Positions 45,047 to 54,392 are shown, counted from the stretch's first letter. The stretch: DNA of 64,000 nt from Arthrobacter sp. KBS0703 (GCF_002008315.2 NZ_MVDG02000001.1:3782001-3846000); one strand, 5' to 3'. The notes: generated from the sequence alone by a model not told the origin. Numbers and translations are program-made.

Positions 45047-45472
45047 ATGAGCGCTCCAACGGTGGATGCAGCGATCAATGACCTCATGGACTGGGCTTGG
45101 CACGCCGTCTACGAACTGCTCGCGGCGAATGGCCTGCTCGGTGAAGGTCTGGATGTCCGGGAGTACACCGGGATGTCATCCTGGGTGGAGGGCCCGACCC
45201 GCTATACGGTGGTGCACTCCCTGTCGGTGGCCATTCTTTTCATCGACACCGATCCGGTGGACGCCATCAGTTTCCACCGTGATCTCTTGGGTTCGGAGGA
45301 CCCGAAGTTGTTCTTCAGCGCCGACGCGGTCGAACGCCAAGGGGTGAGGCCCCAAACCGGTCGCGGGACGGATTCCATCGATGGGGATCTTCACTTCACG
45401 CGAGGATGCCGAACGCTTCATCGCCGGCGATCCGTTCACAGTCGAGGGGCTCGCCGTTCCGCGCATCCTTGA
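45047..45472 (+). CDS. Hypothetical protein, possibly truncated
   Basis: 141 residues. The first 100 (MSAPTVDAAINDLMDWAWHA, YTGMSSWVEGPTRYTVVHSL, FHRDLLGSEDPKLFFSADAV) look protein-like; the last 40 are arginine- and histidine-rich and run antiparallel in frame to a YCII remnant. The real protein probably ended or continued in another frame near 45350. No family recognised; no clear ribosome site. Confidence 0.35.
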   Translation: MSAPTVDAAINDLMDWAWHAVYELLAANGLLGEGLDVREYTGMSSWVEGPTRYTVVHSLSVAILFIDTDPVDAISFHRDLLGSEDPKLFFSADAVERQGVRPQTGRGTDSIDGDLHFTRGCRTLHRRRSVHSRGARRSAHP

Positions 45473-45497
45473 GTGGAACGCCTTGCGCTTCGATTAG
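45381..45497 (+). pseudogene. YCII-domain protein, C-terminal fragment
   Basis: MGIFTSREDAERFIAGDPFT then VEGLAVPRILEWNALRFD and stop. The S-x-E-A-E-x-F-x-A-x-DPF pattern with a closing EWN is the end of a YciI-like small protein. The first two thirds are absent; upstream DNA is in the frame of the preceding hypothetical gene. Confidence 0.5.
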
Positions 45498-45766
45498 CGC
45501 AACGCCGCCCGTTGGGCCCAGTACACTTCCACATCGAGCGCACCGATGGTGAAGCATGACGCTCGCATTGCTTGCCGCCCTAAAGCCAGACGACCCGAAG
45601 CGCAATTAATGGTCCCACGCCGGCATCCAGCGCTCCGGGCAAATCCGGCAGACGGCGGCCCGGCCCTCGCCCCGGATAACCGCTAACTGAGGACAGAGTT
45701 GTTGGCTGTATTCTCAATAGGCGGACCGGCGATCTTGCCGGTCAGGCGTCTCATGGGGGGATTGTA

Positions 45767-46885
45767 GTGAAATTTGTCAAGGTGCCGGTGGCCGCTGTGG
45801 TCGGCGCTCTGCTGCTGCTCGGCGCACCGCCGGCCCTGGCTGGCGAAGGCTCGGTCGTTGACGTCGGGGGCGTTCCCCTCGGCGTTGCCACGGACTCGGA
45901 TGGCACGGTCTATGTGTCCAACTACGGGCTTCCCGGCGGCATCCGTGTACTTCAACCCGGCGCAACGGAACCATCGCGGACCATCCGCACTGGTAGTTAT
46001 CCGTCGTCGCTCGCGGCCGCCCCGGACGGCACCCTCTATGCCCTGCAGGGCAGTCCGGGCAAAGTTGAAATCGGCGTAATCGCCAAAGACGCGGATGCCG
46101 TAGCGAGGACCATACCCGTCTCCCCCGGAGAACACCGGCTGGCTGTCGGGCCGGACGGGTCGCTCTATGTCGTGAACCCGTCCGAGCGCACGTTGTCCGT
46201 GATCCTCCCGCACGGCACTGCGGTGGACCGGAGCATCCCCGTTGGTTCCGGGGCGAGCCAGGTGGCCGTGGCGAAGGACGGGACAGCGTTCGTCACGAAC
46301 CAGTACGACGGCACCGTGTCCGTCGTCCCGCCCAGCGCCGTGCGCGCCGCCCGCACCATCGACGTCGGTGCCACCGCCAACCCGCACGGCATTGCCGCCG
46401 GGCCGGACGGCACTGTTTACGTCGCGACCGTCAAACGCGATGAGGTCGCCGTCATCGAAGCCGGCGCCACAGCGGTGGCCCGGACTGTCTGGGTGGGCCA
46501 CGGACCACAAGATGTCGCCGTAGCTCCTGACGGCACCGCGTACGTCACGAACAGTGGGGACCAGACCCTGTCGGTCATTCCGTCCGGAGCTTCGGAAGCA
46601 ACGCGCACAGTCGCGACGGGCAAAGACCCGGGGCGCCTCGCGGTGACGCCGGACGGCACCGTCGTCGTCGCGAACAGGGCAGACGCCACCCTGACCGTTC
46701 TGGCACCAACTGCCACTGCGTCTGACGCGCCGTCACCCGCCGTCGTTCCTTCAACGACGGCGGCCGCCCAGGCGGACAGCGTTCCCGCGGGAAGCGGTCC
46801 TCCTTGGCTGGCTGCCGCTGGCGGCGCTGCCGCGCTGGTCCTGGCCGGTACAGCGGCCGCCCTTTGGCGCCGTCGAAGGTCCTGA
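45767..46885 (+). CDS. Secreted YncE-like beta-propeller protein with C-terminal membrane anchor
   Basis: 372 residues. Signal peptide (VAAVVGALLLLGAPPALAG), then about seven repeats of roughly 42 residues built on VAVAPDGTAYVTNSGDQTLS followed by VIPSGA and RTVATGKDPG, the blades of an NHL/YncE-type propeller. A Ser/Thr/Ala-rich linker, one hydrophobic helix (LAAAGGAAALVLAGTAAALW) and RRRRS end the protein, so it is displayed outside the membrane. GTG start after GGGGGGA. Function unknown: such proteins bind ligands or partner proteins, not usually enzymes. Confidence 0.82.
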   Translation: MKFVKVPVAAVVGALLLLGAPPALAGEGSVVDVGGVPLGVATDSDGTVYVSNYGLPGGIRVLQPGATEPSRTIRTGSYPSSLAAAPDGTLYALQGSPGKVEIGVIAKDADAVARTIPVSPGEHRLAVGPDGSLYVVNPSERTLSVILPHGTAVDRSIPVGSGASQVAVAKDGTAFVTNQYDGTVSVVPPSAVRAARTIDVGATANPHGIAAGPDGTVYVATVKRDEVAVIEAGATAVARTVWVGHGPQDVAVAPDGTAYVTNSGDQTLSVIPSGASEATRTVATGKDPGRLAVTPDGTVVVANRADATLTVLAPTATASDAPSPAVVPSTTAAAQADSVPAGSGPPWLAAAGGAAALVLAGTAAALWRRRRS

Positions 46886-47016
46886 CCCTCCCCCAGGTAC
46901 CAACTCGCAACCCGGCCGCCGATTTGGTTGCGGTGAATGGCCACAGCTGTTAGTCCTGAGGTACGTGCAGGGCCGCCATAAGGTCGCTGCGTTGGAGAGC
47001 GACAGGAAGAGTGGCC

Positions 47017-49350
47017 ATGGTGCGCGAGAATCCTCCGGTGAAAGAACCCGACGAGAACGACATCGAGGTCGGGATGCCCAAGAACTGGGCCGCCGGCATG
47101 CCGGGCGTGCTGCATTCCATGGTCCCGGCTTTGGAGCATATGGGCGTGGAGCGGACGCGGAAAACCCTGCTGTCCATGAACCACAAGGACGGCTTCGACT
47201 GCATGAGCTGCGCATGGCCAGACCCGGATCACCGCAAGGCCTTCGAATTCTGCGAGAACGGTGCCAAGGCCGTCACCTGGGAGGCGACCCCCGTTGTCGT
47301 TTCATCCGACTTTTGGGCCGGGCATCCTGTGTCCGACCTGCTCAGCCGCTCCGAGTACTGGCTGGGCATGCAGGGGCGCCTGACCGAGCCCGTCTACAAA
47401 CCTGCCGGCGAGGACCACTACCGGCCGGTCAGCTGGGACGAAGCGTTCTCGATTGTCGGCAACAAACTCAACAGCCTCGATTCCCCTGACCAGGCTGCCT
47501 TCTACACGAGCGGCCGCACCTCCAACGAGGCCGCCTTCGCCTATCAGCTGTTCGTCCGCGGCTACGGCACCAACAACCTGCCCGACTGCTCCAACATGTG
47601 CCACGAATCCTCCGGCTGGGCCATGGGCCAGACCATCGGCATCGGCAAGGCCACCATCTCCTACGACGACTTCGGCAAGGCCGACCTGATCATCATCATG
47701 GGCCAGAACCCGGGCACCAACCATCCCCGCATGCTCACCGCCCTGGAGGAGGCCAAGGACAACGGCGCGGAAATCGTCGCCGTCAACCCCCTGCCGGAGG
47801 CGGGCCTGAAAAGGTACAAGAACCCCCAGCAGGTCAAGGGCATCATCGGCCACGGCACCGAGATCGCCGACCAGTTCATCCAGATCCGCCTCGGCGGTGA
47901 CATGGCCCTGCTCCAGGCCGTCTCCAAACGCGTCCTCGACGCCGAGGCCCGGAACCCCGGGACCGTCCTGGATCACGCGTTCCTCCAGGAGCACTGCGAA
48001 GGCCTCGAGGAGCTCAAGCTGCACCTCGCCGAGCTGGATGAAGACGCCGTCCTGGAGGCCACCGGGCTGCGCGTCGAAGAGATCGACGAACTGGCCGCCC
48101 GCTACCTCAAAGCCGATAAGGTCATCGTCACCTGGGCAATGGGGCTGACGCAGCAGAAACGGGGTGTGGCCACGATCAAGGAGATCATCAACCTGCTGCT
48201 GCTCCGCGGCAACATCGGCAAACCCGGTGCGGGCGCCTCGCCGATTCGCGGCCACAGCAACGTCCAGGGGGACCGGACGATGGGCATCTGGGAGCAGATG
48301 CCGCCGTCGTTCCTGGATGCCCTCGGCAAGGAGTTCGATTTCGAACCGCCCCGGGACCACGGCGCCGACGCCGTCAAGACCATCCAGTCCATGCGCGAAG
48401 GTGGCATCAAGTTCTTCATGGCCATGGGCGGCAACCTGGTCGGGGCGATCTCGGACAGCAACGCCGCCGAGGCCGCCATGCACGGCACCGAGATGACCGT
48501 CCAGGTCTCCACCAAGCTGAACCGGTCACACGCCGTGACGGGCAGCGAGGCCCTTATTCTGCCCACCCTGGGACGCAGCGAAATCGACCGGCAGGCCGCC
48601 GGCGAGCAGTTCGTCTCCGTGGAAGACACCGTCTGCGCCGTGCACCCCTCCTTCGGCAAGGTTGAACCCGTGGCGGCGGCCCTGCTCTCCGAGGTCGCCA
48701 TCATCACCCGGCTGGCTCGGGCGACCATCCCGGGCAAAACAAGCGCCGACTGGGCCGGCTTCGAGAAAAACTACGATCTGATCCGCGAACACATCTCCCG
48801 CGTCGTGGACGGCTGCGAGGACTACAACACGAAAATCCGCCAGGAAGGCGGCTTTGTCCTGCCCAACGGCCCGCGCGATTCCCGCACCTTCCCCACGCCG
48901 ACCGGCAAGGCCGTGATCACCGTCAACGAGCTGGAGCACCTGGACCGCCCGGCCGGCACCCTAATCCTGCAGACCCTGCGCTCACACGACCAGTTCAACA
49001 CCACCATCTACGGCTTCAACGATCGCTACCGCGGCATCAAGAAGGGCCGGCACGTCATCTTCGTCAACCCGGAGGATCTGGCAGAGCTCGGGCTGACGGA
49101 CGGCCAGCGGGTGGACGTCCACGGGATCTCCGACGACGGCGCGGAGCGCGTACTGCGCAACTACCGGATCGTGGCCTACCCGAGCGCCAAGGGGTGCGCC
49201 GCCGCCTACTACCCGGAAGCAAACGTCCTGGTTCCCTTGGAGAACGTGGCCCACGGCAGCAATACGCCCGTGTCCAAGGCCGTGATCGTCCGGCTGGACC
49301 CCGCCCGGGAGCAGGAGCCCGTGGCGCCAACGACAGCGGCCGGGGAGTAG
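47017..49350 (+). CDS. FdhF/YdeP-family molybdopterin oxidoreductase
   Basis: 777 residues, the length of the YdeP/FdhF-like alpha-subunit family. The N-terminal DGFDCMSCAWPDPDH segment with FCENGAKAVTWE provides the cysteines of a probable [4Fe-4S] site. RTSNEAAFAYQLFVRGYGTN, NLPDCSNMCHESSGWAMGQT, GASPIRGHSNVQGDRTMGIW and LILQTLRSHDQFNTTIYGFN are bis-MGD binding blocks. The cytoplasmic enzymes are annotated as formate-dehydrogenase-like or acid-resistance proteins; the true substrate is unproven. ATG 47017 lies six bases after AGGAAGA; an earlier GTG abuts the ribosome site. It is alone on its strand and convergent with a DUF6457-like gene. Confidence 0.9.
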   Translation: MVRENPPVKEPDENDIEVGMPKNWAAGMPGVLHSMVPALEHMGVERTRKTLLSMNHKDGFDCMSCAWPDPDHRKAFEFCENGAKAVTWEATPVVVSSDFWAGHPVSDLLSRSEYWLGMQGRLTEPVYKPAGEDHYRPVSWDEAFSIVGNKLNSLDSPDQAAFYTSGRTSNEAAFAYQLFVRGYGTNNLPDCSNMCHESSGWAMGQTIGIGKATISYDDFGKADLIIIMGQNPGTNHPRMLTALEEAKDNGAEIVAVNPLPEAGLKRYKNPQQVKGIIGHGTEIADQFIQIRLGGDMALLQAVSKRVLDAEARNPGTVLDHAFLQEHCEGLEELKLHLAELDEDAVLEATGLRVEEIDELAARYLKADKVIVTWAMGLTQQKRGVATIKEIINLLLLRGNIGKPGAGASPIRGHSNVQGDRTMGIWEQMPPSFLDALGKEFDFEPPRDHGADAVKTIQSMREGGIKFFMAMGGNLVGAISDSNAAEAAMHGTEMTVQVSTKLNRSHAVTGSEALILPTLGRSEIDRQAAGEQFVSVEDTVCAVHPSFGKVEPVAAALLSEVAIITRLARATIPGKTSADWAGFEKNYDLIREHISRVVDGCEDYNTKIRQEGGFVLPNGPRDSRTFPTPTGKAVITVNELEHLDRPAGTLILQTLRSHDQFNTTIYGFNDRYRGIKKGRHVIFVNPEDLAELGLTDGQRVDVHGISDDGAERVLRNYRIVAYPSAKGCAAAYYPEANVLVPLENVAHGSNTPVSKAVIVRLDPAREQEPVAPTTAAGE

Positions 49351-49365
49351 GGCCCGTCCGTCCAC

Positions 49366-49407
49366 GCGGCGGAGCCAGGGCCGGTCGACCGGCCCTGGCT
49401 CCGCCGC
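49366..49407. terminator. 42-bp perfect palindrome, bidirectional terminator
   Basis: Two 21-base arms meet at GGTCGACC with no spacer. The first arm starts GCGGCGGAGCCAGGG at 49366. It lies exactly between the stops of the convergent molybdoenzyme and DUF6457-like genes and should terminate both. Confidence 0.8.
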
Positions 49408-49716
49408 TTACTGGGCCGTTCCGGACCAGCCGCCCCGTCCCCAATGCTCGTTTTCCAGCAGTCGTTCGGCAACGTCAATGGCCGAGTTCACGGAGGCCTC
49501 CACACCGGTCTTGCCGTTCTTGGCGCCCTGACCGGCCGCGAAACCGACCAGGAAAGCACTGACCGGACCGGCCGACGGGTTGACCGCCTCAGCCGATTTC
49601 GCCGCCAGGTCCAGGATCGCCTGATCTTCGACTTCCAGGTCCAGGATCTGCAGCGCCTGGGCCAGGCTCCTGCTCCAATGACTCAACTCCCGCTGGTCAT
49701 CATTCGACTCGGTCAT
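49408..49716 (-). CDS. DUF6457-like small protein
   Basis: 102 residues from the ATG at 49716 after GGAGGAG. LDLEVEDQAILDLAAKSAEA and VNPSAGPVSAFLVGFAAGQG match the pattern I know from DUF6457 proteins, which in actinobacteria are found fused or next to molybdenum-cofactor proteins such as MobA and FdhD. Its place beside a molybdoenzyme supports a link to cofactor supply or insertion. The family name is from memory. Confidence 0.7.
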   Translation of the reverse strand: MTESNDDQRELSHWSRSLAQALQILDLEVEDQAILDLAAKSAEAVNPSAGPVSAFLVGFAAGQGAKNGKTGVEASVNSAIDVAERLLENEHWGRGGWSGTAQ

Positions 49717-49859
49717 GGCTACTCCTCCATCAGTTGAAGTGCCTTCCGCCGGCAAAGAGGCCCGCGAAAGCAGTGTCGGTCTCCACCCTTGCACCGGGAG
49801 CGGCTGAGCACAACGCAAAGCAGTGCGGGCTGCCCGGTGAGGGCACCAGCCGTGTGGAT

Positions 49860-50606
49860 TTATTCGGCCGGGCCTGCCTGCGCGGCGTAGGCGATGGCCT
49901 GGTCGCGCACGTGGCTCACGTAGGAATCAGACTGGTTGTAGGAGTAGATGGCGTCGGTCCAGCCCTGCGCGGTGGTGAGGTCGCGGCTGCCGGCGCAGAG
50001 GTACGAGGCGGCACTCAGGGCGGCATCGTCGATGCTAAGGGGGTCGGCTTCGCCGTCCCCGTTTCCGTCCCGCCCGGCCAGCTGCCAGGTGGTGGGAATG
50101 AACTGCATTGGTCCCACGGCGTGGTCCCAGCGGGCGTCGCCGTCCAGGGCGCCGTCGTCCGTGTCCGGGATGGCGGCGAAGCCGTCGCCGTCGAGGCTTG
50201 GGCCGACGATGGGCCGGCTCGCCTGCCCGGCGGCATTCAGGCTTCCGCCGCCGTGAGTTCCGTGGGCGGATTCGATGAAGCCGATGGCCGCCACCGTGTT
50301 CCAGCCGATCCTGCACGCCGGTGCCTCGGCGTTCGCCACCCCGGCCGCAGCCGCGTAGGCACGAAGGGCGCGGACCGGTATCTCGGTCCGCGCCGCCGTC
50401 CGGACGAGCCATTGGGCGTCAAACTTGCCGTGGGTGACGTTGACGGCGCTGTTGGCTGAGAGCACCCCAAGTTTCGCCTCCGATTGGGGCGGCGGATTGG
50501 CCCCGCTGGCCTCCGTACCGGAGACGTGGAGCGCCCAGAACGTGAGACCGGTGATGACGCAGAACGCGAAAAGGGCGAGGACCGCAAGGCGTTTCAGGCG
50601 GAGCAT
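49860..50606 (-). CDS. Lytic murein transglycosylase, membrane-anchored
   Basis: 248 residues. One N-terminal membrane helix (LAVLALFAFCVITGLTFWAL), then a lysozyme-like domain: CRIGWNTVAAIGFIESAHGT with the catalytic Glu, DHAVGPMQFIPTTWQLAGRD, GEADPLSIDDAALSAASYLC and AIYSYNQSDSYVSHVRDQAI. It cleaves peptidoglycan glycan strands from outside the membrane. Start at 50606. Stands alone; the 180 bases upstream hold nothing recognised. Confidence 0.85.
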   Translation of the reverse strand: MLRLKRLAVLALFAFCVITGLTFWALHVSGTEASGANPPPQSEAKLGVLSANSAVNVTHGKFDAQWLVRTAARTEIPVRALRAYAAAAGVANAEAPACRIGWNTVAAIGFIESAHGTHGGGSLNAAGQASRPIVGPSLDGDGFAAIPDTDDGALDGDARWDHAVGPMQFIPTTWQLAGRDGNGDGEADPLSIDDAALSAASYLCAGSRDLTTAQGWTDAIYSYNQSDSYVSHVRDQAIAYAAQAGPAE

Positions 50607-50786
50607 CTAGCCGAACCAACCCGCGGGCATCCCGGTCCGGGCGTCGTCGTAATCGGTTGCCACGTGGGTGATTCTCTTTCCGGGGGTTGTTGTCTGACCG
50701 GAATGCAACCTACACCATTGCACGGAGTTTCCCTGCCGGGAGGCCCATCGGGCACTACGGAAGCGCGCCGTCCCGGACCTGGATAA

Positions 50787-51212
50787 CTCATTTCCCAACT
50801 GTCGCAGTCGCTGGCCGGCAAAGTGGTGATCGACCCGTCCAACCCAATAGGCCCCGACGGGCACGGCGGCTATACCAACACGCTGCCGGCCGACCGATCA
50901 GCTGCCTCGGTCCTGGCGGCCCTGCTCCCCGCCGGAGCGCACTTCGTGAAGGCCTTCGGCACGCTGGGAGCAGAGGCCCTGGGTTCGGCGGCCAACCGGC
51001 CATCCGGGCGCGCGGTTCTGTTCTATGCGACCGACGACGACGACGCGGCCGAGACGGTGGAACGGCTCATCATCGCCTCCGGTTTTGATCCGGTCGAAGC
51101 CGGCGGAATCGACGCGGCCGGCCGGCTCGAGCTGATGCGCGGCGACCTTCACCAGAACGGCGGGCTGGGCGGGAAACTTCTGAACGCCGACGAAGCCCGG
51201 GCCGCTCTCTAG
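50787..51212 (+). pseudogene. NADP oxidoreductase, coenzyme-F420-dependent type, 5'-truncated
   Basis: SLAGKVVIDPSNPIGPDGHG, AALLPAGAHFVKAFGTLGAE and IDAAGRLELMRGDLHQNGGL belong to the F420H2:NADP-reductase-like Rossmann family. The first 70 or so residues with the dinucleotide-binding loop are missing: a TAA sits at 50784-50786 just before the conserved part, and the only start (GTG 50823) lies inside it. No ribosome site. Probably a remnant. Confidence 0.6.
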
Positions 51213-51332
51213 GTAGTCCTACCGGTGGCGACGCCGGCCTAGCCGACGGCAATGAAAGGACGTGGCGTAAACTGCGCGGCGGCGAGAGAATCCTTATAGG
51301 AGACTGAACAGGACCCAAAGGAGTGTGCAGTC

Positions 51333-53189
51333 ATGATGACTGCTGCGCATGCGCGGGCGGTGGTTAGCCGGGACGGGTATCTCCCGATCGAGGACCACGG
51401 GCTTATCGGCGACGGATCCACCTGCGCGCTGGTGGGGCGTGACGGGGCCATCACGTGGCTCTGCCTGCCAGAATTCGACAGCCCTCCCTTCCTGGCCGGG
51501 ATTCTCGATATGGAGTACGGCGGCCGCTTTGAAATCGCCCCGGTTCGAACGCTGGCATCCTTCCAGCGCTACACCGAGGATTCGTGCGTGCTGGTCACGT
51601 CACTCATGTCCGACCGCGGCACGCTCCAACTGACTGACGCCCTGACCCTGCGCTCCGGTGCCGACCTGTCGGAGCCGGTCCCGGCCGGCCGCTCCGAACT
51701 GCTACGGCACGCGAGGGCAGTGGGCGGGGACGTCCCGATCCGCATCCGCCTGATCCCCAAGGCCGGTGTCACGTTCAACGCGCTGGCCACTGGCTGGAGA
51801 TTCGACTGGCGCCAGGACGGAATGCAGGAAGTCTATCTGTGGTCTTCCGTCGAACTCCTTCCTGACGGGCACGGACTGTCCGCGGCCTTCACGCTTCGCG
51901 CGGGAGAATCCCTGACCATGGTCCTGCACTGGGCAGGCCGGTTCCGGCTGCGTCAGCATCCGGAATCCAAGAAGCTGATCGACCAGACCGTGTATGCCTG
52001 GCGCCGCTGGGCCTCCGGCCTGGACTGCGAAGGTTCCCAGGCGGAGCTAATGAAGCGCTCCGCCCTCACGCTCAAAATGCTGGACCATGCCGAGACCGGC
52101 GCCATTCTGGCAGCCGCGACGTCGTCCCTGCCGGAATGGCCCGGCACGCCGCGCAACTGGGACTACCGGTACACCTGGGTCCGTGACGCCTCATTCTCCA
52201 ACTATGTTCTCAGGCGCATTGGCGACCCGAGCGATGCGGACGTGTTCCTCGCATGGGTCCTGACCAACGTTGAACGCGACGGCGTGCCGCACGTGATGTA
52301 TGCCCTGGACGGATCCCAGCCGCCCGACGAAGTACAGGACCCGCAGTTGCGGGGATACCGCGGATCGGCGCCGGTCCGGTGGGGAAACGGCGCCCGCTAC
52401 CAGCTCCAGCACGATGTGTATGGCGAGATCATCGACATCGCCTACCAGTGGTCGGGGAGCGGCAAGCGTGTGGACAACCGGCTCTGGGCTGCGCTGACGC
52501 CGATTGTTGAAATGGCTATCAGGAAGTGGCGCGTCCCGGACTCCGGTCCGTGGGAAATCCGTGGCACGGGCCGCCCCTTCACCTACTCGGCGGCGCTGTG
52601 CTACGTCGCCATCGACCGCGCCATCCAGATCGCGCGCAGGGACGGGCTTCCGTACCCAAAGCGCCGCTGGGAGGCAACCGCCCGGGAAATCCGGCAGGCT
52701 GCCCTGAACCAGTCCTGGGATGCCAAGAGGCGCACGCTTACTGAGCACCTGGGCGGGAGCGGAGGGCTGGACGCGTCCTTGCTCTCGCTTCCCGTTCGAA
52801 ATGTGATTGATTTCGATGACCCGCGGATGGTGTCCACTACCAAGGCCATCGCCGCCGAACTCGATGCCGGAAACGGCCTCCTGTTCCGCTATCTGCCTGA
52901 GGTTTCTCCGGACGGGCTTCCCGGCAATGAGGGCGCGTTCCTGCTCTGCAGCTTCTGGCTGGTGGACAACCTGGCCGGCCAGGGCCAGGTTGAAAAGGCC
53001 CACGAACTCTACGAGTCCCTCTGCAGCCGTGCGAACCCGCTGGGATTGCTGCCGGAACAGATCCATCCGGATACCGGCGAATTCCTCGGAAATTTCCCCC
53101 AGGCGTTCAGCCACGTCGGCGTCCTGGCCAGCGGGCTGCGGCTGCTGAAGGCCGAGCGTCGAGCCGCCAATAGTCGGCCCCAGTCCTAG
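51333..53189 (+). CDS. Glycoside hydrolase family 15 protein (glucoamylase/trehalase-like)
   Basis: 618 residues, the usual length. DGYLPIEDHGLIGDGSTCAL and VGRDGAITWLCLPEFDSPPF form the N-terminal beta-sandwich; the (alpha/alpha)6 barrel has RNWDYRYTWVRDASFSNYVL, the proposed acid in SGPWEIRGTGRPFTYSAALC, and the second acidic residue in GNEGAFLLCSFWLVDNLAGQ. Actinobacterial members without signal peptides include trehalases and intracellular glucoamylase-like enzymes; this one has no export signal. ATG after AAAGGAGTG. Monocistronic by position. Confidence 0.92.
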   Translation: MMTAAHARAVVSRDGYLPIEDHGLIGDGSTCALVGRDGAITWLCLPEFDSPPFLAGILDMEYGGRFEIAPVRTLASFQRYTEDSCVLVTSLMSDRGTLQLTDALTLRSGADLSEPVPAGRSELLRHARAVGGDVPIRIRLIPKAGVTFNALATGWRFDWRQDGMQEVYLWSSVELLPDGHGLSAAFTLRAGESLTMVLHWAGRFRLRQHPESKKLIDQTVYAWRRWASGLDCEGSQAELMKRSALTLKMLDHAETGAILAAATSSLPEWPGTPRNWDYRYTWVRDASFSNYVLRRIGDPSDADVFLAWVLTNVERDGVPHVMYALDGSQPPDEVQDPQLRGYRGSAPVRWGNGARYQLQHDVYGEIIDIAYQWSGSGKRVDNRLWAALTPIVEMAIRKWRVPDSGPWEIRGTGRPFTYSAALCYVAIDRAIQIARRDGLPYPKRRWEATAREIRQAALNQSWDAKRRTLTEHLGGSGGLDASLLSLPVRNVIDFDDPRMVSTTKAIAAELDAGNGLLFRYLPEVSPDGLPGNEGAFLLCSFWLVDNLAGQGQVEKAHELYESLCSRANPLGLLPEQIHPDTGEFLGNFPQAFSHVGVLASGLRLLKAERRAANSRPQS

Positions 53190-53298
53190 GAATCGGGTCC
53201 GGCAATTGGTATCCGCTGACGCGCTCGAGTTCTATACTCATTGCACCGGCGGATCACTGCAGTCGCAGCGACGGTAGCGTGGAAGGGTCGCGGTCACC

Positions 53299-53529
53299 GT
53301 GGTCAGGAATCCATTCAAGCACCCCATGCATGGACATGACGATAAGTCGAAGACCGGCATTCACCATTCTTCCTGGCTTCAGCGCGAGAACGACGCCATC
53401 AGCCACGGCAAGAGCAGCCTCTTCTTCATCGCCCACGAAGGTCCGCCGCCGCCGTCGACGACCTGCATTCAGGGACACGAAATCCCGCCCGGGGAAACCA
53501 CCTGCAGTAAAGGGCATCCAATCGGCTAA
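53299..53529 (+). CDS. Small Cys/His protein, possible zinc ribbon
   Basis: 76 residues from a GTG at 53299 (an ATG at 53326 is alternative). The C-terminus TCIQGHEIPPGETTCSKGHP has the C-x2-GHE-x8-C-x2-GHP arrangement of a small zinc-binding ribbon; the rest is rich in His, Lys and Ser. No strong ribosome site. It lies alone in a 560-bp gap between two genes that otherwise holds nothing recognised. Confidence 0.4.
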   Translation: MVRNPFKHPMHGHDDKSKTGIHHSSWLQRENDAISHGKSSLFFIAHEGPPPPSTTCIQGHEIPPGETTCSKGHPIG

Positions 53530-53749
53530 TAAGCGGACGCTGATCTGCATACCGTCACTCCCCCACCGGGGAAAGCCGTTGGGTCTGCGTGCTCATGCTT
53601 CCAAAACACGGCCCAGTGCCGTGAACCGGCCGGCGCTGATCTGCCAGTCAGCGCCGGAATGCATGGCCCTGCCCGAACGTTAATTCCATGGACGTAATTT
53701 GGGTACCTGCCCCTCCGGAAGCGCGGGCAGGCCAAGGAACAGGAAGGGA

Positions 53750-54202
53750 ATGAGTAACTCCATAGAATCCGTGGAGGACGACGGCGGGAATGTCGCCACG
53801 TACCGACGCCATGCCAACGGCGGCGGTCTCATCGGCCGGGGCGTGAAGGTGGGCGAGGCGTCAGTCATCGGGGCCGGCACGTATGTGGAAGCGGGCGCCC
53901 AGGTCGGTTCCGGATGCCGCATCGGCGCCGGCAGCTGGATCAACCGGAGGGCGCACATCGGTGACCGCGCCGTCATCGGGGACGCCGTCTACGTGGGCGC
54001 GGGTGCAGTCCTCGGCAACAGCGTCCGCATCGGAAGCCACTCGCGCATCGGGGCCCGCGCTCAAATAGGGGACGGCGTCCGACTGCACGCCGACAGCACC
54101 GTGCCCGAAGGCGCCGTCATCTCAGTCGTCAACAGGCCGTCTCCACAGCCTTCGGCAGCCGCCTTGGCCGGCCACAAACGGCCGAAGCGGAGCGCGGCGT
54201 AG
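53750..54202 (+). CDS. Left-handed beta-helix (hexapeptide repeat) protein
   Basis: 150 residues. From residue 25 to 120 it is an unbroken run of hexapeptides of the (I/V)G-x4 type (VKVGEASVIGAGTYVEAGAQ, IGDRAVIGDAVYVGAGAVLG, VRIGSHSRIGARAQIGDGVR). They fold as a left-handed beta helix as in gamma-carbonic anhydrases and acyltransferases. No catalytic His triad or acyl-CoA-binding C-terminal helix is visible; the tail is Pro/Ala/Lys-rich. ATG follows AGGAAGGGA. Function unknown. Confidence 0.78.
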   Translation: MSNSIESVEDDGGNVATYRRHANGGGLIGRGVKVGEASVIGAGTYVEAGAQVGSGCRIGAGSWINRRAHIGDRAVIGDAVYVGAGAVLGNSVRIGSHSRIGARAQIGDGVRLHADSTVPEGAVISVVNRPSPQPSAAALAGHKRPKRSAA

Positions 54203-54392
54203 GGATGCGCCGTTCCGGTCAGCCGGCAGCCCGGGCCGCAACCCGGCAGAAGTGCGGGCCACCTGGATCACTGGTATGACTCCGGGAGCCATGCGCCCAA
54301 CACGGCCAGCGCACTGACCCAGGTTGTTCTCTGCCGTTTCCGGCCCGCACCGTCGGGATGACCCCTGCCGCTCCCTTTATTATGGCGCGGCC

